Shown here one piece after another: positions 49,150 to 61,088 of a DNA stretch of 64,000 bases. The DNA comes from Flammula alnicola. Lineage: Eukaryota; Basidiomycota; Agaricomycetes; Agaricales; Strophariaceae. The stretch lies in NCBI GenBank assembly GCA_015499995.1, contig JADNRV010000045.1:124001-188000 (forward strand), written 5' to 3'. Position numbers and translations under genes: made by a program. The first letter of the stretch is position 1, and each line of letters opens with the position of its first letter. The notes beneath the pieces were generated by a model that was given only the letters and a program-made list of their open reading frames with translations, ran no database searches and was not told the DNA's origin.

Positions 49150-50929
49150 ATGCGGTTCTTCAAGGCCTTCAACATCCTCCATCGCCGAACTAAATCTGCC
49201 ACATTCGTTCCCGGACCTCCACTTGACTTTATACCTACGAACACCAGAAATTCGTCACTTAGCTATAGACAGCCCACCTCTCGACAGGACAATGCCGTTC
49301 CTTCATATTTATTCGATTTCGTCACTTCAAAGGACCCGCCCATCCCTGCTCATTTCAACCACCTTTCGGATTGCTCGCCTAGTCTCTGGCGTCCTAGACG
49401 TCAGAGCGCCAAGACCTCTATGGCTAGCATTCAACCGTTAATAGAGAGAGAACATACGCGATTGAGGACGGCCATCAACTTTTGGATCCTCGAACATTCC
49501 AAACTCCAGAACATCCTTAACAACTGTCATGCGGATTTGATATCTGAACGGCGGAAAATTCTGGCTCTGGAACGAAAGATTGACATGGACAGCCAAGCGA
49601 AGATGGATCTACGCAAGAAACTCGCTCGCTATGAGAAAATGGCCAGCATGGGACATTTAGAATCCGCCGATGAGCCTTCCTCATTTAATCCTTTGGTCTG
49701 GAAACACGGTCGGCGCAGGAAAAAATATCTCTAGGGTGCCCGCCAGCTCCGAATCGCTTGTGACCATTGGTCTATCGACGAAGCTACGGAACATAGACCA
49801 ATATGCATCTGCTCTCCGGATGACACTTAACACGAGGAAAGAACTTCGGGACCAGAAAAAGATCGCCAAATTCTGGAAAAGCAAGGCAGTAATAGGAGGA
49901 CAACAAGGCCTAATCACACCCTCTGTCTCTGCCATCTCGTCCATACGCGAAACCCTTCCTGCTGAACGCCAAGTGGCACTTGATGCCCTGATTTCGCGAC
50001 GTGGATTGACTGCTGGATTGCCCAATTACCTTCGAATGAAGATACCTACTCTGAGCTTCCCTCCAAGACAATGGTAGAGCTCATGTCGTCTTCGGACGCT
50101 GCCCTGCCTAGTCTAATGTCTACTCTGCCGTCTTTCCTCTCGAAGAGTTCTATCGGTTCTCGTCTCGGTCCTCTCGCCAGTGAATCCATGAAAGCAGAGG
50201 TTAACTTGATGTTCGGGTCGAGGGAAAGTTCCAAGCGATTATCCTTGCCGCCACGAATTGCTCGAAGTGGTTCCGATCCTATCTCCACCTCTGAAAGAGC
50301 GAAAAGTCCCCCACGACTAAATTACACCAACCGCAAAATGCCAACACCAGCTTCAGCATAGAATCATTCGGCGATCTGAATGTGATTTTTGAGGTATGTC
50401 GCACTCATTGTCACATGTACGAAAATCTAATGTTCTGCGACCAGAGGGCGTTTGGCACAGAAAACGTTGTAAATAGACACGATTCTCCCCAGTCTACCAA
50501 GAACGCTTCGGATACGAGATCATTTGAATTTGGTTCTAGTTCCTTCCTGCGAGACATTCCTTCGTTGTCGTCGTCATTCCTCGCGATATCCGCCATTCCA
50601 TCTGGTTCCTCGCAAACATTCGGAGAGAATCTGACAACATTTCCCGTCCTCAGCATTTGAAGGTTGACACGAAGGCCAAGGATTTCACAGCACATCCAGG
50701 AATGAAACAAGCGAGCAAGGATTGTACATCGCGTCGCTCTTGGCAAAGGTACACCGTCACGAAATCGAACCGCAGCAGTGGAGAACAAATACTGCCTTCA
50801 AAGAAGACGGCGAAACAGAAAGCGGGCCCTCGAGGAAAGGAGAACCAAGGTCTGTCGGTATCCCTTCCCGTTTTCAAGAAACGGCATTCTCGCCTTCCTG
50901 TCCCTGCGTTTATGAAAAGCGGGAGTTGA
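49150..50929 (+). CDS. Orphan coiled-coil protein with several frame breaks
   Basis: I recognise no family. The start at 49150 gives MRFFKAFNILHRRTKSATFV. A long charged helix follows (SIQPLIEREHTRLRTAINFW, HADLISERRKILALERKID, MDLRKKLARYEKM), and then a second helical part (LVTIGLSTKLRNIDQYASAL, LRDQKKIAKFWKSKAV). Ser-rich sequence leads to a basic C-terminus (KKTAKQKAGPRGKENQ) ending at 50929. Segments of similar style lie in different frames and join if one A is removed from A6 (49720-49725) and one base is added at 50015, at 50335-50338 and at 50643-50645. An intron (about 50394-50445) is likely. It may be a lineage gene with sequencing errors or a decaying gene. Starts divergently from SCYL2, 224 bp apart. 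Confidence 0.5.
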
Positions 50930-51092
50930 AAGCGACATCAATATATATCCAGATGTCAAATCCGTGGATTAATGTATACCTAGTAGCCATACTCTTTACA
51001 GTTTTGTATTCAAATATATTGGCAAGATGCAGTTGGACGGTGTATCATATACGATAGATGGGTATAGTCACGTTGAGAATATATCGGAATGA

Positions 51093-52011
51093 TCAAGTAG
51101 ACGAAGGGGCAGCATCTTGGGTTGCGGATACCTCCACGGTCGGCGCAGGTTGTGCAGAGTCGCGACGATTACCACTATGTTCGCCACCTCTGCCACCTCT
51201 TCCTCTTCCTCTTCCCCTTCCCCTGCCCCTCCCTCTGTGGGGTGGTGGTTGACCCCCTCGAGACCAATTGCTAGACTCCGCATTGCTAGACTCCGCATTG
51301 GCTTGAGGTTCGGGAGCCGCCGCCCAGGAGTCGGTTCCAACGTTCGCCCAGTCAGGCGCCACCTCTTCTTGTGATTGAGGCTGCTGTGCTGCTGAGTCCG
51401 ATCTGTTCGATTGATGCCTGTTGCGGTCCGCAGACGGTTTCCCCGAGTCCCATTCACGGCTCTGCACCTTCTCCATCTTGCGCTTTGCTTCTGATCCCGC
51501 GCACGGTCGACGTCCGACTGGATTTTGCGGTTTTGAGCTTGCTTTGCGTGGTCGACCTCTTGCGTTTTGCGGAAAGCGTCTTCGTCTGCTTGGACGTCCT
51601 GTTCCATACATAAGGGATCAGTATAATACATATGATATAAGCTCGGAGAATGTGCGGGTAGTACTGACCAGTCGCCTCTGTTTGATTTTTTCGTTCTGTT
51701 CGCGAATCCGCGACATTCTCTCTTGAAGGGCTTCATCGCTCAATTTGTCCTGATGATATCTGTGAACACTAATGCATAGTGAACGAACGTGGGCTTTCTG
51801 TTCGTACCCTCTGAGCACCACCTGTCTTTACACGTTCTGGATTGACATACGGTTTCTCCTTCTCCTTCTTGATGGAGGTCGAGGCATCGGTTTCTCTGGT
51901 TGAGGAAGGCTCGGCAGGGGTATTATTGGACTCCTGAGGCTCTGGCTGCTTCTCCTCGACGGCCAACTGAGAAAAGTCCAGACCAAGGGCATTGGACGTA
52001 TCTTCGGACAT
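51093..52011 (-). CDS. Conserved coiled-coil protein with RG-rich C-terminus
   Basis: The start at 52011 (MSEDTSNALGLDFSQLAVEE) leads to a Ser/Thr/Glu-rich part, then YVNPERVKTGGAQR. After an intron, a highly charged helix follows (DKLSDEALQERMSRIREQNE, KIKQRRLDVQADEDAFRKTQ). AKRKMEKVQSREWDSGKPSA, a Gln/Ser-rich linker and an RGRGRGRG block near 51190-51245 come next. The end is AATQDAAPSST-like at 51093. The mix of a central coiled coil and a C-terminal RG box suggests an RNA-associated protein; animal CCDC9 has a similar plan but the link is weak. One base must be added at 51495-51497 to join the coiled coil to the tail. An alternative start at 52104 exists. Divergent from PGK1 by 148 bp. 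Confidence 0.6.
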
Positions 52012-52114
52012 GTTGGATGATGAAATGGGGTGTGAAGCTGGAACCTTTAAATTAGAAGATGTAACCCTAACCTCAGTGTGAGGGTTATTCTTGAGATCAG
52101 GCATCAGGGATCAG

Positions 52115-52122
52115 TATAAATA
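52115..52122 (+). promoter_or_regulatory. PGK1 TATA box
   Basis: TATAAATA sits 38 bp before the PGK1 start codon and is followed by a pyrimidine-rich leader (CTCTATCTAATCCTCTCTCC), typical of strongly expressed fungal glycolytic genes. Confidence 0.7.
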
Positions 52123-52159
52123 TTATTATCGCCTCTATCTAATCCTCTCTCCATCCACC

Positions 52160-53733
52160 ATGTCTCTCTCCAACAAACTCTCAATCACTGACCTCGACCT
52201 CAGCGGAAAGCGCGTCCTCATCCGCGTCGACTTCAATGTCCCCATCCAGGACGGCAAGATCACAAACCCTGCCGTATGTATGTCCCCCTGTTCTCCGCAC
52301 CATATCTCATTTCTCTGCAGAGGATCGTAGCGGCCCTTCCTACGATCAAGTATGCTCTGGAGCATGGTATGTATCCCGATACAATGCGCGATCTTGAATA
52401 TTTAACTGGACAACAGGCGCACAATCCGTCATTCTCATGTCGCACTTGGGACGCCCTGACGGCAAAGTCATCGAGAAATACTCTCTGAAGCCTGTTGCCG
52501 CTGAAGTAGAAAGGCAGCTAGGAAAGAAAGTCATCTTCTTGAACGATTCTGTCGGCCCTGAGGTTGAGAGTGCCGTTAACTCTGCTCCCGTCGGCTCCAT
52601 CATCCTCCTTGAGAACTTGCGTTTCCATATCGAAGAGGAGGGATCCGTCAAGAACAAGGATGGCACCAAGACCAAGGCTGATCCAGCTAAAGTCACCCAG
52701 TTCCGTGAGGAACTCACGAAGCTTGGCGATGTCTATATCAACGATGCTTTTGGTACCGCACATCGCGCGCATTCGAGTATGGTTGGTGTCAAGTTGCCCC
52801 AACGCGCAGCTGGATTCCTCATGAAGAAGGAGCTGGAATACTTTGCCAAGGCCCTCGAGAACCCTGAGCGTCCTTTCCTCGCTATTCTCGGTGGTGCCAA
52901 GGTTTCTGATAAAATCCAGCTCATCGATAACATGTTGGACAAGGTGTGCACGATTCTATATTCTGACATGGATGATGGTAACCAACATTTTCCAGGTCAA
53001 TTCTCTGATTATTTGCGGTGGAATGGCCTTCACCTTCAAGAAGACGCTCGATCATGTTGCGGTCAGTGTTATCTAGTACTGCCGTAAGTATGACACGTTA
53101 TGACGTCATGTAACACAGATCGGCAATTCTCTCTTTGACGAACCCGGCTCTGGGAAAGTCGCTGCACTCGTCGAAAAGGCGAAGAAAAACAACGTCAAGC
53201 TCGTCTTCCCCACCGACTACATCACAGCGGACAAATTCGATAAGAACGCAAACACCGGCATTGCCACTGACAAAGAAGGTATTCCAGATGGCTGGATGGG
53301 TCTGGATGCTGGCCCAGAGAGTCGTAAACTTTTCAAGAAGACAGTCTTAGAGTCCAAAACCATCCTCTGGAATGGGTAAGTGACAAGGATATTTTTGTTT
53401 CATCTTCCCAGGCTGATCTCGTTGGTCTAGTCCTCCTGGTGTCTTCGAGTTCCCTGCTTTCGCTGAGGGTTCGAAAGCTCTTCTCGATGCAACCGTTGAG
53501 GCTGTCCAGAAGGGTGCCGTCGTCATTGTCGGAGGAGGCGATACCGCCACCGTTGTTGCCAACCATGGGGATGAAGACAAACTCAGCCATGTCAGTACCG
53601 GTGGTGGTGCCAGTCTCGAGCTTCTCGAGGGAAAGGTAAGGGAGCAAGCCTTCCAGTGCAGGCTTCATGACACTTACACATTCTCCAACAGACTCTGCCA
53701 GGTGTTGCTGAGCTGAGCGAAAAGCAAAAGTGA
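52160..53733 (+). CDS. PGK1: Phosphoglycerate kinase
   Basis: PGK makes ATP and 3-phosphoglycerate from 1,3-bisphosphoglycerate in glycolysis. The start at 52160 gives [19 protein letters not shown], then [112 protein letters not shown] and [13 protein letters not shown]. The end is AELSEKQK at 53733. Length of about 415 residues matches the family. About seven short introns are present and no frame breaks were seen. C-rich third codon positions and a TATA-box promoter fit high expression. Confidence 0.97.
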
Positions 53734-54008
53734 CTAGCAGCGTTATGATCGTCTCTTCTCTGTGAAAGCCGCACACACTCCAGCTATTATTAACCTTATA
53801 ACCAGTATTAGAATCGGGAACATGTAAAAATTAGATACAAGAGACCAAAGAACTGTGAAAGAGTAATCCAAGAAATGTATGACTATCTGAGGTGAAAGGC
53901 AGAAATTGTCAATGATTCTACCTGTAATGCCAGTTGCAATAATTGCGCGCAAGGACGGAATCTGAGTGCCGAAAATGAAAGAAATAGTGGTCATTATTAC
54001 CCAGGAGA

Positions 54009-56285
54009 TCAGCCAATAACGCATTCGTCTTTTGCTTGCTGTCGCGTAGGACGTGCAATGTTGGCCCGCTTAGCACCCATCCGCTTCATTTCGGTCAATC
54101 GATTCATGGCTCGCTTGTTACCTTGAGCTAAAAAGATACGTTTAAATGAATTGATAACCTCAACAAACGACGAAGAAGGAAAACGCACCAGCGGCTCGCA
54201 TATACCACCGTTTCGCAAATTCGATATCCTGTTTGATACCAATGCCAACTTCGGCATAGTAGCCAACGGCATACTCTGCCTTACTCAGGCCTTTATTAGC
54301 GGCACGGCGGGCCCACAGATATGCCTCAGAATCACTCTGCTTCAAAACACCTTCGCTGCCTGTGAGGTACCAACCACTCAGCGCCAACTCTGCCTCAGAA
54401 TCTCCTTTCTCCGCCGCCTTCGTGTACCATGCTATCGACCGGCGTGGGTCGACGGGACAGGTCAACGAGCCGTATTCGTAGCATTGCCCAAGCTTGTACT
54501 GCGACGGCGTGTACCCGAGCTGTGCGGCCTGGGTCAGCAGACTCTTTGCGTATGCCGGTCGTACGGAACCAGCGTCCCTGACTGGTTTTCGTAAAGCAGC
54601 GCAAGCTCGTGTAAAGCATGCGGGTTATCCTCATCTGCCTGCTCCGCGGCACGTTTCAACCAGCTGATCGCATCGCGAGGGTTTCTCTGCTCGCCAAGAG
54701 CGCCATTCAAGAGGACCATACCCAGTTTGAACATTCCAGGCGTGTCGCCAGCGATGCCGCTTTACGATAGAACGCAGCTGCTCTTCCTGGCTCCTTCTTC
54801 GTGCCGGCGCCGATTTCGTTACACACCGCCACACGGTAGGAAGCCGCCGCGTGGTTCTGCTTCGCGGCCTGCAGATATAGGTGATACGCGCGCTCATGGT
54901 CGACCTGCAGACCTAGTGCACCTGTGCCGTAGCAATTGGCGAGGAAGAACTGGGCTTCATCGTATGCTTCGCCCTGTGTGGCCAGCCGACGGATGACTTT
55001 CAGTGACTCGGTGATGAGGACTTCGCTATATTTTTTGGCTCCGCGCTGGTCCTTGTGTGTAGTCCGAATATTCTTCGCAGCGTCAATAAGATATTTGGCG
55101 TATAGAAAATGTGCCTCCGGATCAGGATCAGCTTTAATGCGCTGTCGGTACTGATCGATGTACTCCTTCGTAAAAGGAGGTGCATTGAGATCCACTGCTT
55201 TACTCTTAATGGATGACGGAGCGAGTGATGCAGAGGTTCCAGCGCGTTGGAAAGAAGGTCGAGGTTCAAATTCTGGTTGTTGGGACGCATAAGGATCTAT
55301 GGGAGTTTGGTACGACAGCTGCACAGAACTGCCCGAGTGACCTGAAGATACTGAGGCAGCATACATACTACGATCCGAGGGCATGGGCGGACCAAGAGAA
55401 CGCGCCATAGGAGGGATACCATGGCCCGGAGGAGGAGGAGGAGGAGCAGCCATGCCTAGAACGTCTGAAGCTGCGGCATGGAGGGGGTTGTATCCGCCAT
55501 TGATATTGGGCGGTGGTGGCCATGTTTGTTGAGGGTACGGCGCGTACTGGGGCGACATAGAACCAAAGCTGTCTGGGGATCGGAAGCCTCCATTTTGTTG
55601 CATCTGTTCCTCATAGGCTCGTTGATTATAGTCATCGTAAACACCCGGACTCGGACCGATTGAACTCATTCCAGTATGGCCATACTGTAGTTGAGAGCTG
55701 CCATCACTGTGGGCGGATGGAGGTGAATATGGACTTGTGTATGGAGCGTTTACCTGAAGATGCGGAGGTGGGAGGGTCATAGCATGCCTGGGCTGAGCAG
55801 GTCCACGGTGCGTGGTAGGAATCGATCTCAGAGACATGGCAGAGGGAGCACGGGGTATGGGTTCTGAACCCTGTGGTGCTACGCTCATAGCTCTCGTTGG
55901 AGAATCGCTGATATTTAGTGCAGAAAACGAGTCGAGACTTGAAATGGGATCATAGGGTTGGGGTGGCGTTGGTGTTGCGTATTCCTCGTATTGTGGGGGT
56001 AGCTGGTAGGGTAACGACGGCACTGAATTGTTTCCGTGGTGGGTGCCGAGGGCTAGAGAAAAATGGAATGGCTGAGTGTGTAACTGGTCGATGGCAAATC
56101 AGAAAGAGAGACCCACGAGGAGGTTGGCCAAACGGTTCGTTGTTGTGGGGGTCGTCCGATATCGAGCCCAGGTCAGCGACCCAGTTGGTTTGGTCTTCTG
56201 GTAGTAATGCATGTCGACGATTGCTAGAGCGCTGAGACGGTGAGCGAGGGCGAATGTCGCGCCCACTTGGATTTACGTTCGACAT
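54009..56285 (-). CDS. SKT5: Chitin synthase III activator Skt5/Chs4 (SEL1 repeats)
   Basis: Skt5 activates and localises the class IV chitin synthase Chs3 at the membrane. The start at 56285 (MSNVNPSGRDIRPRSPSQRS) opens a disordered Pro/Ser/Gln-rich half. The SEL1 repeat region begins at FTKEYIDQYRQRIKADPDPE and includes AQFFLANCYGTGALGLQVDH, AISWLKRAAEQADEDNPHAL, PRRSIAWYTKAAEKGDSEAE and EAYLWARRAANKGLSKAEYA. The end is QQAKDECVIG, a CaaX-like prenylation motif (CVIG) as in yeast Chs4 (CVIM). Frame changes at 54748-54749 and 54557-54558 are each repaired by one added base (AASLGDTPGMF; PYDPAYAKSL). Convergent with PGK1. Confidence 0.92.
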
Positions 56286-56505
56286 GTTATGAGCGATGCG
56301 TTCTTGAGAAGTACAATCGCGAAGAACAGCGACAAGGGATGAAAATAGGAATTCAGGTGAGGAAGAGCTCGCGGATGTCGGTGTTAAAGGAGTGTTACTA
56401 CGGAAATGGCGATTTCTCTCACAGCATTCAGTGATCAGATCGATAAATCATAGTCTCTCCTTTACAGATGACACTCCCATTACATACACAAATTATCACA
56501 ATACA

Positions 56506-58778
56506 CTACGACTCAGTCCACGTCCAGTCCTCCACCGTTCGTTCTATCCGTTGCCGTTCTACTCCGGTCGCTGTCCGTCGCACCTTCACCACGACCTCCC
56601 GACGGCTTTTGACGGAGGTTTCGGCACCTTCCACCGACGTAGAAGAATCCGACACCGCCAGCCAGGGTTTTGTCCAATCCTCGCCCTCCTTAGCCTCAGG
56701 TTTCGGCATTTTTGAAGTGAAGCTCTGTTCCTCGTCCTTGGTCATCACCACAGCATCCCAGGGCTTGGGTTTAAAGTTTCTGAAATGAGGCGTCTCTTCT
56801 TGATCGTCCAGGCGCCTACGTTTAGAACCAGCTATGGGTGCCGCTGTCGTATCCTTTGACTTCCGCGTCCCTACAGGCCCTTCATCGTCGCTGGGATATC
56901 CGAGAGCTTGCTTCACTCTCCATCGAAGCTCTCTGGCCATTGCAGGCGCGTCTTTAACACGATCGGTAGGTATGTGTTCCTTCGCTTCTTTCTTCGCTTG
57001 GTCAGTCCCATTTTCGAGGATCCGGGCCTCGGAAACCAGGAACTCGGACAGCGTTAAAATTCCATTCAAAACTCGGGGTGAGAATGAAACCCCTGACGCA
57101 GACTTAATGTCGCGCAAGTATTTATCGCCAACGTACCAACACAGTCTACGGAAGGCGTGAGCATTGGTTAGGATCTTTAAAGACAGTTCGACAAACTTTG
57201 TAAACATAGGGAACGTGAATTTTTTTGGTACTTGAGTTGCGATTTCAATCTCTCGCACTCGTAGTTCTGGGAAAGGGTCAATGGGAAAACTTTGTGAATG
57301 ATAATATTCTGCACACGTACGTGTTGCGACATCATAGGAGTGGAGGAAGTTGCCACCAAACACGAGAGTGTCAATTGGAGTGTACTGTTCTTGTTCAGCT
57401 GTTATCAAAAATGACGAATGAAAACACTTACGACAGCATGAATCCACCCAGTTGGAATGATCATCGTGTTGCCCTCCACAAGTTCGACTTTGTACACTTC
57501 ATCAACCATGTCTCCCAGCCATGTCTGGTATTGAAGTTCACTGCCGGACCATTTCTCATATGCAGCGAGATTTGCTGGCGTCGGCCTTATAAAGTAGAAT
57601 ACCTGCAATGTTGTGAAGGAGAATTTTTCACGCAAGATAGGAGGCATTTCATACCTTCGCACCATGGAGGATGTGATAATACACAGATGATCCTGCAAAG
57701 TCAATATGCCAGTCCTAAGTGCCAATCAGTAATTGAGAAAGACTTTGGAAATTGTAGTACCCACTGTCCACGCGTGAGCAAGACCCATGAGACAATATAG
57801 CTGGACTTTCGGATAGGCGTTATTTTTTCCTTTCCTCGTGCTGGGCCAGAAATTGTCCACCCAGTCTAGGTCCCTGACTATCTTTGGAGGCAGGACCATA
57901 TCCGCAAGTTCTGTGCCAGATATCTCCAGAGATATGACATTTAAAATTTTGTCGCGTTTGGATGGGTCGAGTTCGACGTAGTCGGCCCATTTGCCCAGAT
58001 TCCATCCGGGGGATGTCGATTGAGATGCAACATCTTCAACAAAATGAGATCTGGGGAAAGAGAGATATAAACGTAAGAATCTTACCCATAACCTCCAAAG
58101 GTGTATCTTCGCCAATGTACTCTGCCACATGCTCGACGGTGAGGTCTTTGGGCGGCATCTTCATACCCAGACCGTCCGGTTGCTCGATGATAACAGGTTC
58201 CCGCAATGCATCTTCGTCGTCTTCTATCCAGGATTCGAGGTCGGCACCCTGCATCCGTTTGAAGGGGTCCTTCTTTATTTCCTTGTTTTCGAGCATGCGC
58301 AGCCAGCGATTCGGGTCGGAGCCGAGACCTGAGTTAAGATTCGCATAGTCTCTTTGAGTGCGTTTACGAGAGGACTTGCGAGCAGGAGTTTTGAGGGTCA
58401 TGATACGTGTCGGATCAGTGTCCATGCATGCCTTGCAGTACCTACGAGGGGATGAATGAGCTAGGTCAGAAAATGTGATGTCATTTCTGGAACATAATCA
58501 AGTGCTTACCATTTTGCAATATTTTCCACGTCTTCTCCGTTTCCGGCGCATCTCCAGTGGTACCAGGTACTACAGCTGTCGCATTCGATCCAGTTCTCTT
58601 TCCGCGACCCATTCATCAGCTCTCTCGTCACAGGAGTGCATGAAGGACAGCTATCGATGTTTCCGTGAGGTTGGGTAGACCCTGTGGCCTCGGGAGTGTG
58701 CGAGATGGCTGACTTGGGAGATGCCGGTGGAGAGTCGCGGGTAGTTCGAGTCGCACGTCGTTTGTTCGCCCTGGCCAT
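56506..58778 (-). CDS. JHD1: JmjC histone demethylase JHD1 (KDM2-like), PHD + JmjC
   Basis: JHD1 removes methyl groups from histone H3 lysine 36. The start at 58778 gives [20 protein letters not shown]. The PHD finger is at about 58430-58660 ([27 protein letters not shown]). The KDM2-type JmjC block follows: [40 protein letters not shown], then [20 protein letters not shown] (iron-binding His and Asp; 2-oxoglutarate site Lys), and [20 protein letters not shown] (second iron His). [19 protein letters not shown] is the KDM2 C-terminal helix region. The tail ends EDWTWTES at 56506. Introns are short and frames consistent. Divergent from PNK1. Confidence 0.9.
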
Positions 58779-59208
58779 GGTGCGCTATTATGTCGAAAGA
58801 AGGATATTTCAGCAAGGTGCCTTTGAATGCAACTAGGATGGGAATATCATGTGACCCACCATCTCTGTCGTGTCCTCTCCCGCGGCGCGCCAACTTTAGC
58901 TTTTGATGATCATCGATCATTGTCAACGTCTAGCCTGCCCAAGACTACAATTCACTTCATAAAATGGACTGAATCGTGTCCCCGCATCCATATTATACAG
59001 CAAGGAAACTGGACCTACTTCCACTCGTCAAGTAATCAAATTGTTCGCCATTACTATAACGCGCCCAGCGCGAAGACAACAAACTTTCAGGTCCCTATCC
59101 TGTCCAATTAGGCTCAAAGCCACTAGCTCGGAAGGAAAGTCGAGATATATGGATTCTGTCTCTTCAGAACCAGGTGAGTTGCCAGTTCCTGTCTGCATCT
59201 TACCGCCG

Positions 59209-61025
59209 ATGACCATGAACCCACTCTCCTCACTCCTCAAAGGCCCTTCGAAAAAGCGAAAATTGGCTGCCCAGGATGATAGCGTCTCGGCTCAGAAAGA
59301 ACCCGCGCACAAAGTTGCTAAAAGTGATTTGAAATGGCTCATTGTCCACAAATCAGTTGTTGATTTTTATTCTTCTATAGTCCACCCGTTCTTCGCCAAG
59401 CCCCAAGAGAAGAAAGACGAAGAGCAGGAGGGTCCATTCCAATGGCTGACGCCTTTAGGACCGAAGGGCTCATGTTTGCACGGCATCAACCTCCAGCCAA
59501 AGGCTACCACTAAAGTGGCAGCGCTTGATTTAGATGGGACAGTTATCAAGTCGGCGTTTGGTACCAAATTGGTGAATTCAAAGCCATCTTGGGAGTGGTG
59601 GAGATCCTTTGTGCCAGATAAGTTGAAGGAACTGCACGAATCAGGGTAAGAATATCTCCTATTTTGTAACTCATAATAAACTGACCTTCGACAGGTTCGC
59701 GCTTGTCCTGATTTCAAATCAAGGGATTAAACCTGCTGCCCTGAAGATTTGGAAAGAGAAAATTCTTCTCATAGGACAAACTGTAAGGTTTTCCATCGAA
59801 TATCCATAAACTGCTTGATGTATATGCTGTATGTTTTATCTCGCAGGTAAAGGATGTGCCCTTTCGGATGCTGGCTGCTACTCAAAAGATCAGTATCGGA
59901 AGCCTATGCCCGGCATGTGGTATGAAATAGATAGAATATTCGCCGAAGAAGGCGTAACGATAGGTACCTGTCTCTGACATGTATCTAAATTCACTCGGTT
60001 CGCCTTACTTTTTTCACAGACAAGTCGGCCTCCTTTTTTGTTGGCGACGCAGCAGGCCGGCAATATACGAAAGGCAAGGGTGACTTTTCAAGTACAGACC
60101 GCAAATGGGCTCAAAATGTCGGACTCACTTTCCTGACACCTGAGGTAGGGCAAATATTCGAATCATCGACAGTTTCCAGGCGATGTGACTGAACAGTGTC
60201 CCAGGAGTACTTTCTTAAACTTCCTCCGCACCAGAATTATACCATGCCAGGCTTTCAGCCATCATCATTACCAACCTGTTTGTCACACCCATCTTCTGCT
60301 TTCTAGCTATCCTAATGATCTGATAGTGCCCCGTATAACCCCAACATCGTCTCCCATTTTACCCCTTACTCCCAAACAAGAAGTGGTCTTATTTGTCGGG
60401 TATCCATGTTTAGGGAAATCGACCTTCTTCCATCAGTACTTCCAGCCTGCAGAATATCTGCATATAAACCAAGATACCTTAAAGACTCGCGATAAATGTG
60501 TCAAGGCACTTCAAGAAGCCCTGAAGGCTGGGCAAAGTTGTGTCATTGGTAGGGTGCTCTTCCCCTTGGTATAGCTATATGCTGATCATTGTCGCAGATA
60601 ATACCAACCGCAACGCTGCAACTCGGAAACTATATCTAGACCTGTGTAAAGCCACTAACATAACAGCCAGGTAAGAATAACGCCCCTTCACACAGTTACG
60701 AAGTAACAGTGATCATGTAGATGTTTCGTCTTCACTGGTTCAATTGAACTTGCTTGGCACAATAATATTTATCGAGCCTTCAATATGCCCCATCGACTAC
60801 CAAAGAAGTTAGTCGACCATTTGCTTTCAATTGCCCTTCTGATTCTATGGATAAAAGGATCGTGTTCTGCTGCCTTACGTCGCGTTTTCAGGATTCCGTG
60901 ATAATTACGAAGAACCTCAACTATCAGAAGGCTTTTCCGAGATCAAGAAAGTTAACTGGGTCTTCGAAGGGACAGAGGAAGAAAAGCGGCATTGGTCAAT
61001 GTGGCTTCAAATCGATGGCAAATAA
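59209..61025 (+). CDS. PNK1: Polynucleotide kinase 3'-phosphatase
   Basis: The enzyme repairs DNA break ends by removing 3'-phosphate and adding 5'-phosphate in the nucleus. The start at 59209 (MTMNPLSSLLKGPSKKRK) gives a basic, nuclear-type N-terminus. The HAD phosphatase domain shows AALDLDGTVIKSAFGTK (nucleophile Asp), ALVLISNQGIK and ASFFVGDAAGRQYTKGKGDF. The kinase domain shows VVLFVGYPCLGKSTFFHQYF (P-loop), CVIDNTNRNAATRK and GFRDNYEEPQLSEGF. It ends WLQIDGK at 61025. There is no FHA domain, as is usual in fungi. A frame break at the A4 run 59884-59887 is repaired by one base (TQKDQYRKPMPGMW). The junction near 60270-60330 between the two domains is unclear and may hold an intron. Convergent with GAL7. 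Confidence 0.91.
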
Positions 61026-61088
61026 CAATTTCGTTGTATGGCGTCTAATTGATAAATCATTTATGATGTTAATTTATTCTTCTCTAAA

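Noticed and set aside
53743..54024. Hydrophobic 93-codon open frame on the minus strand with apparent membrane segments
   Set aside because: It overlaps the ends of PGK1 and SKT5, lies in AT-rich 3' sequence where hydrophobic codons arise by chance, and has no family signature.
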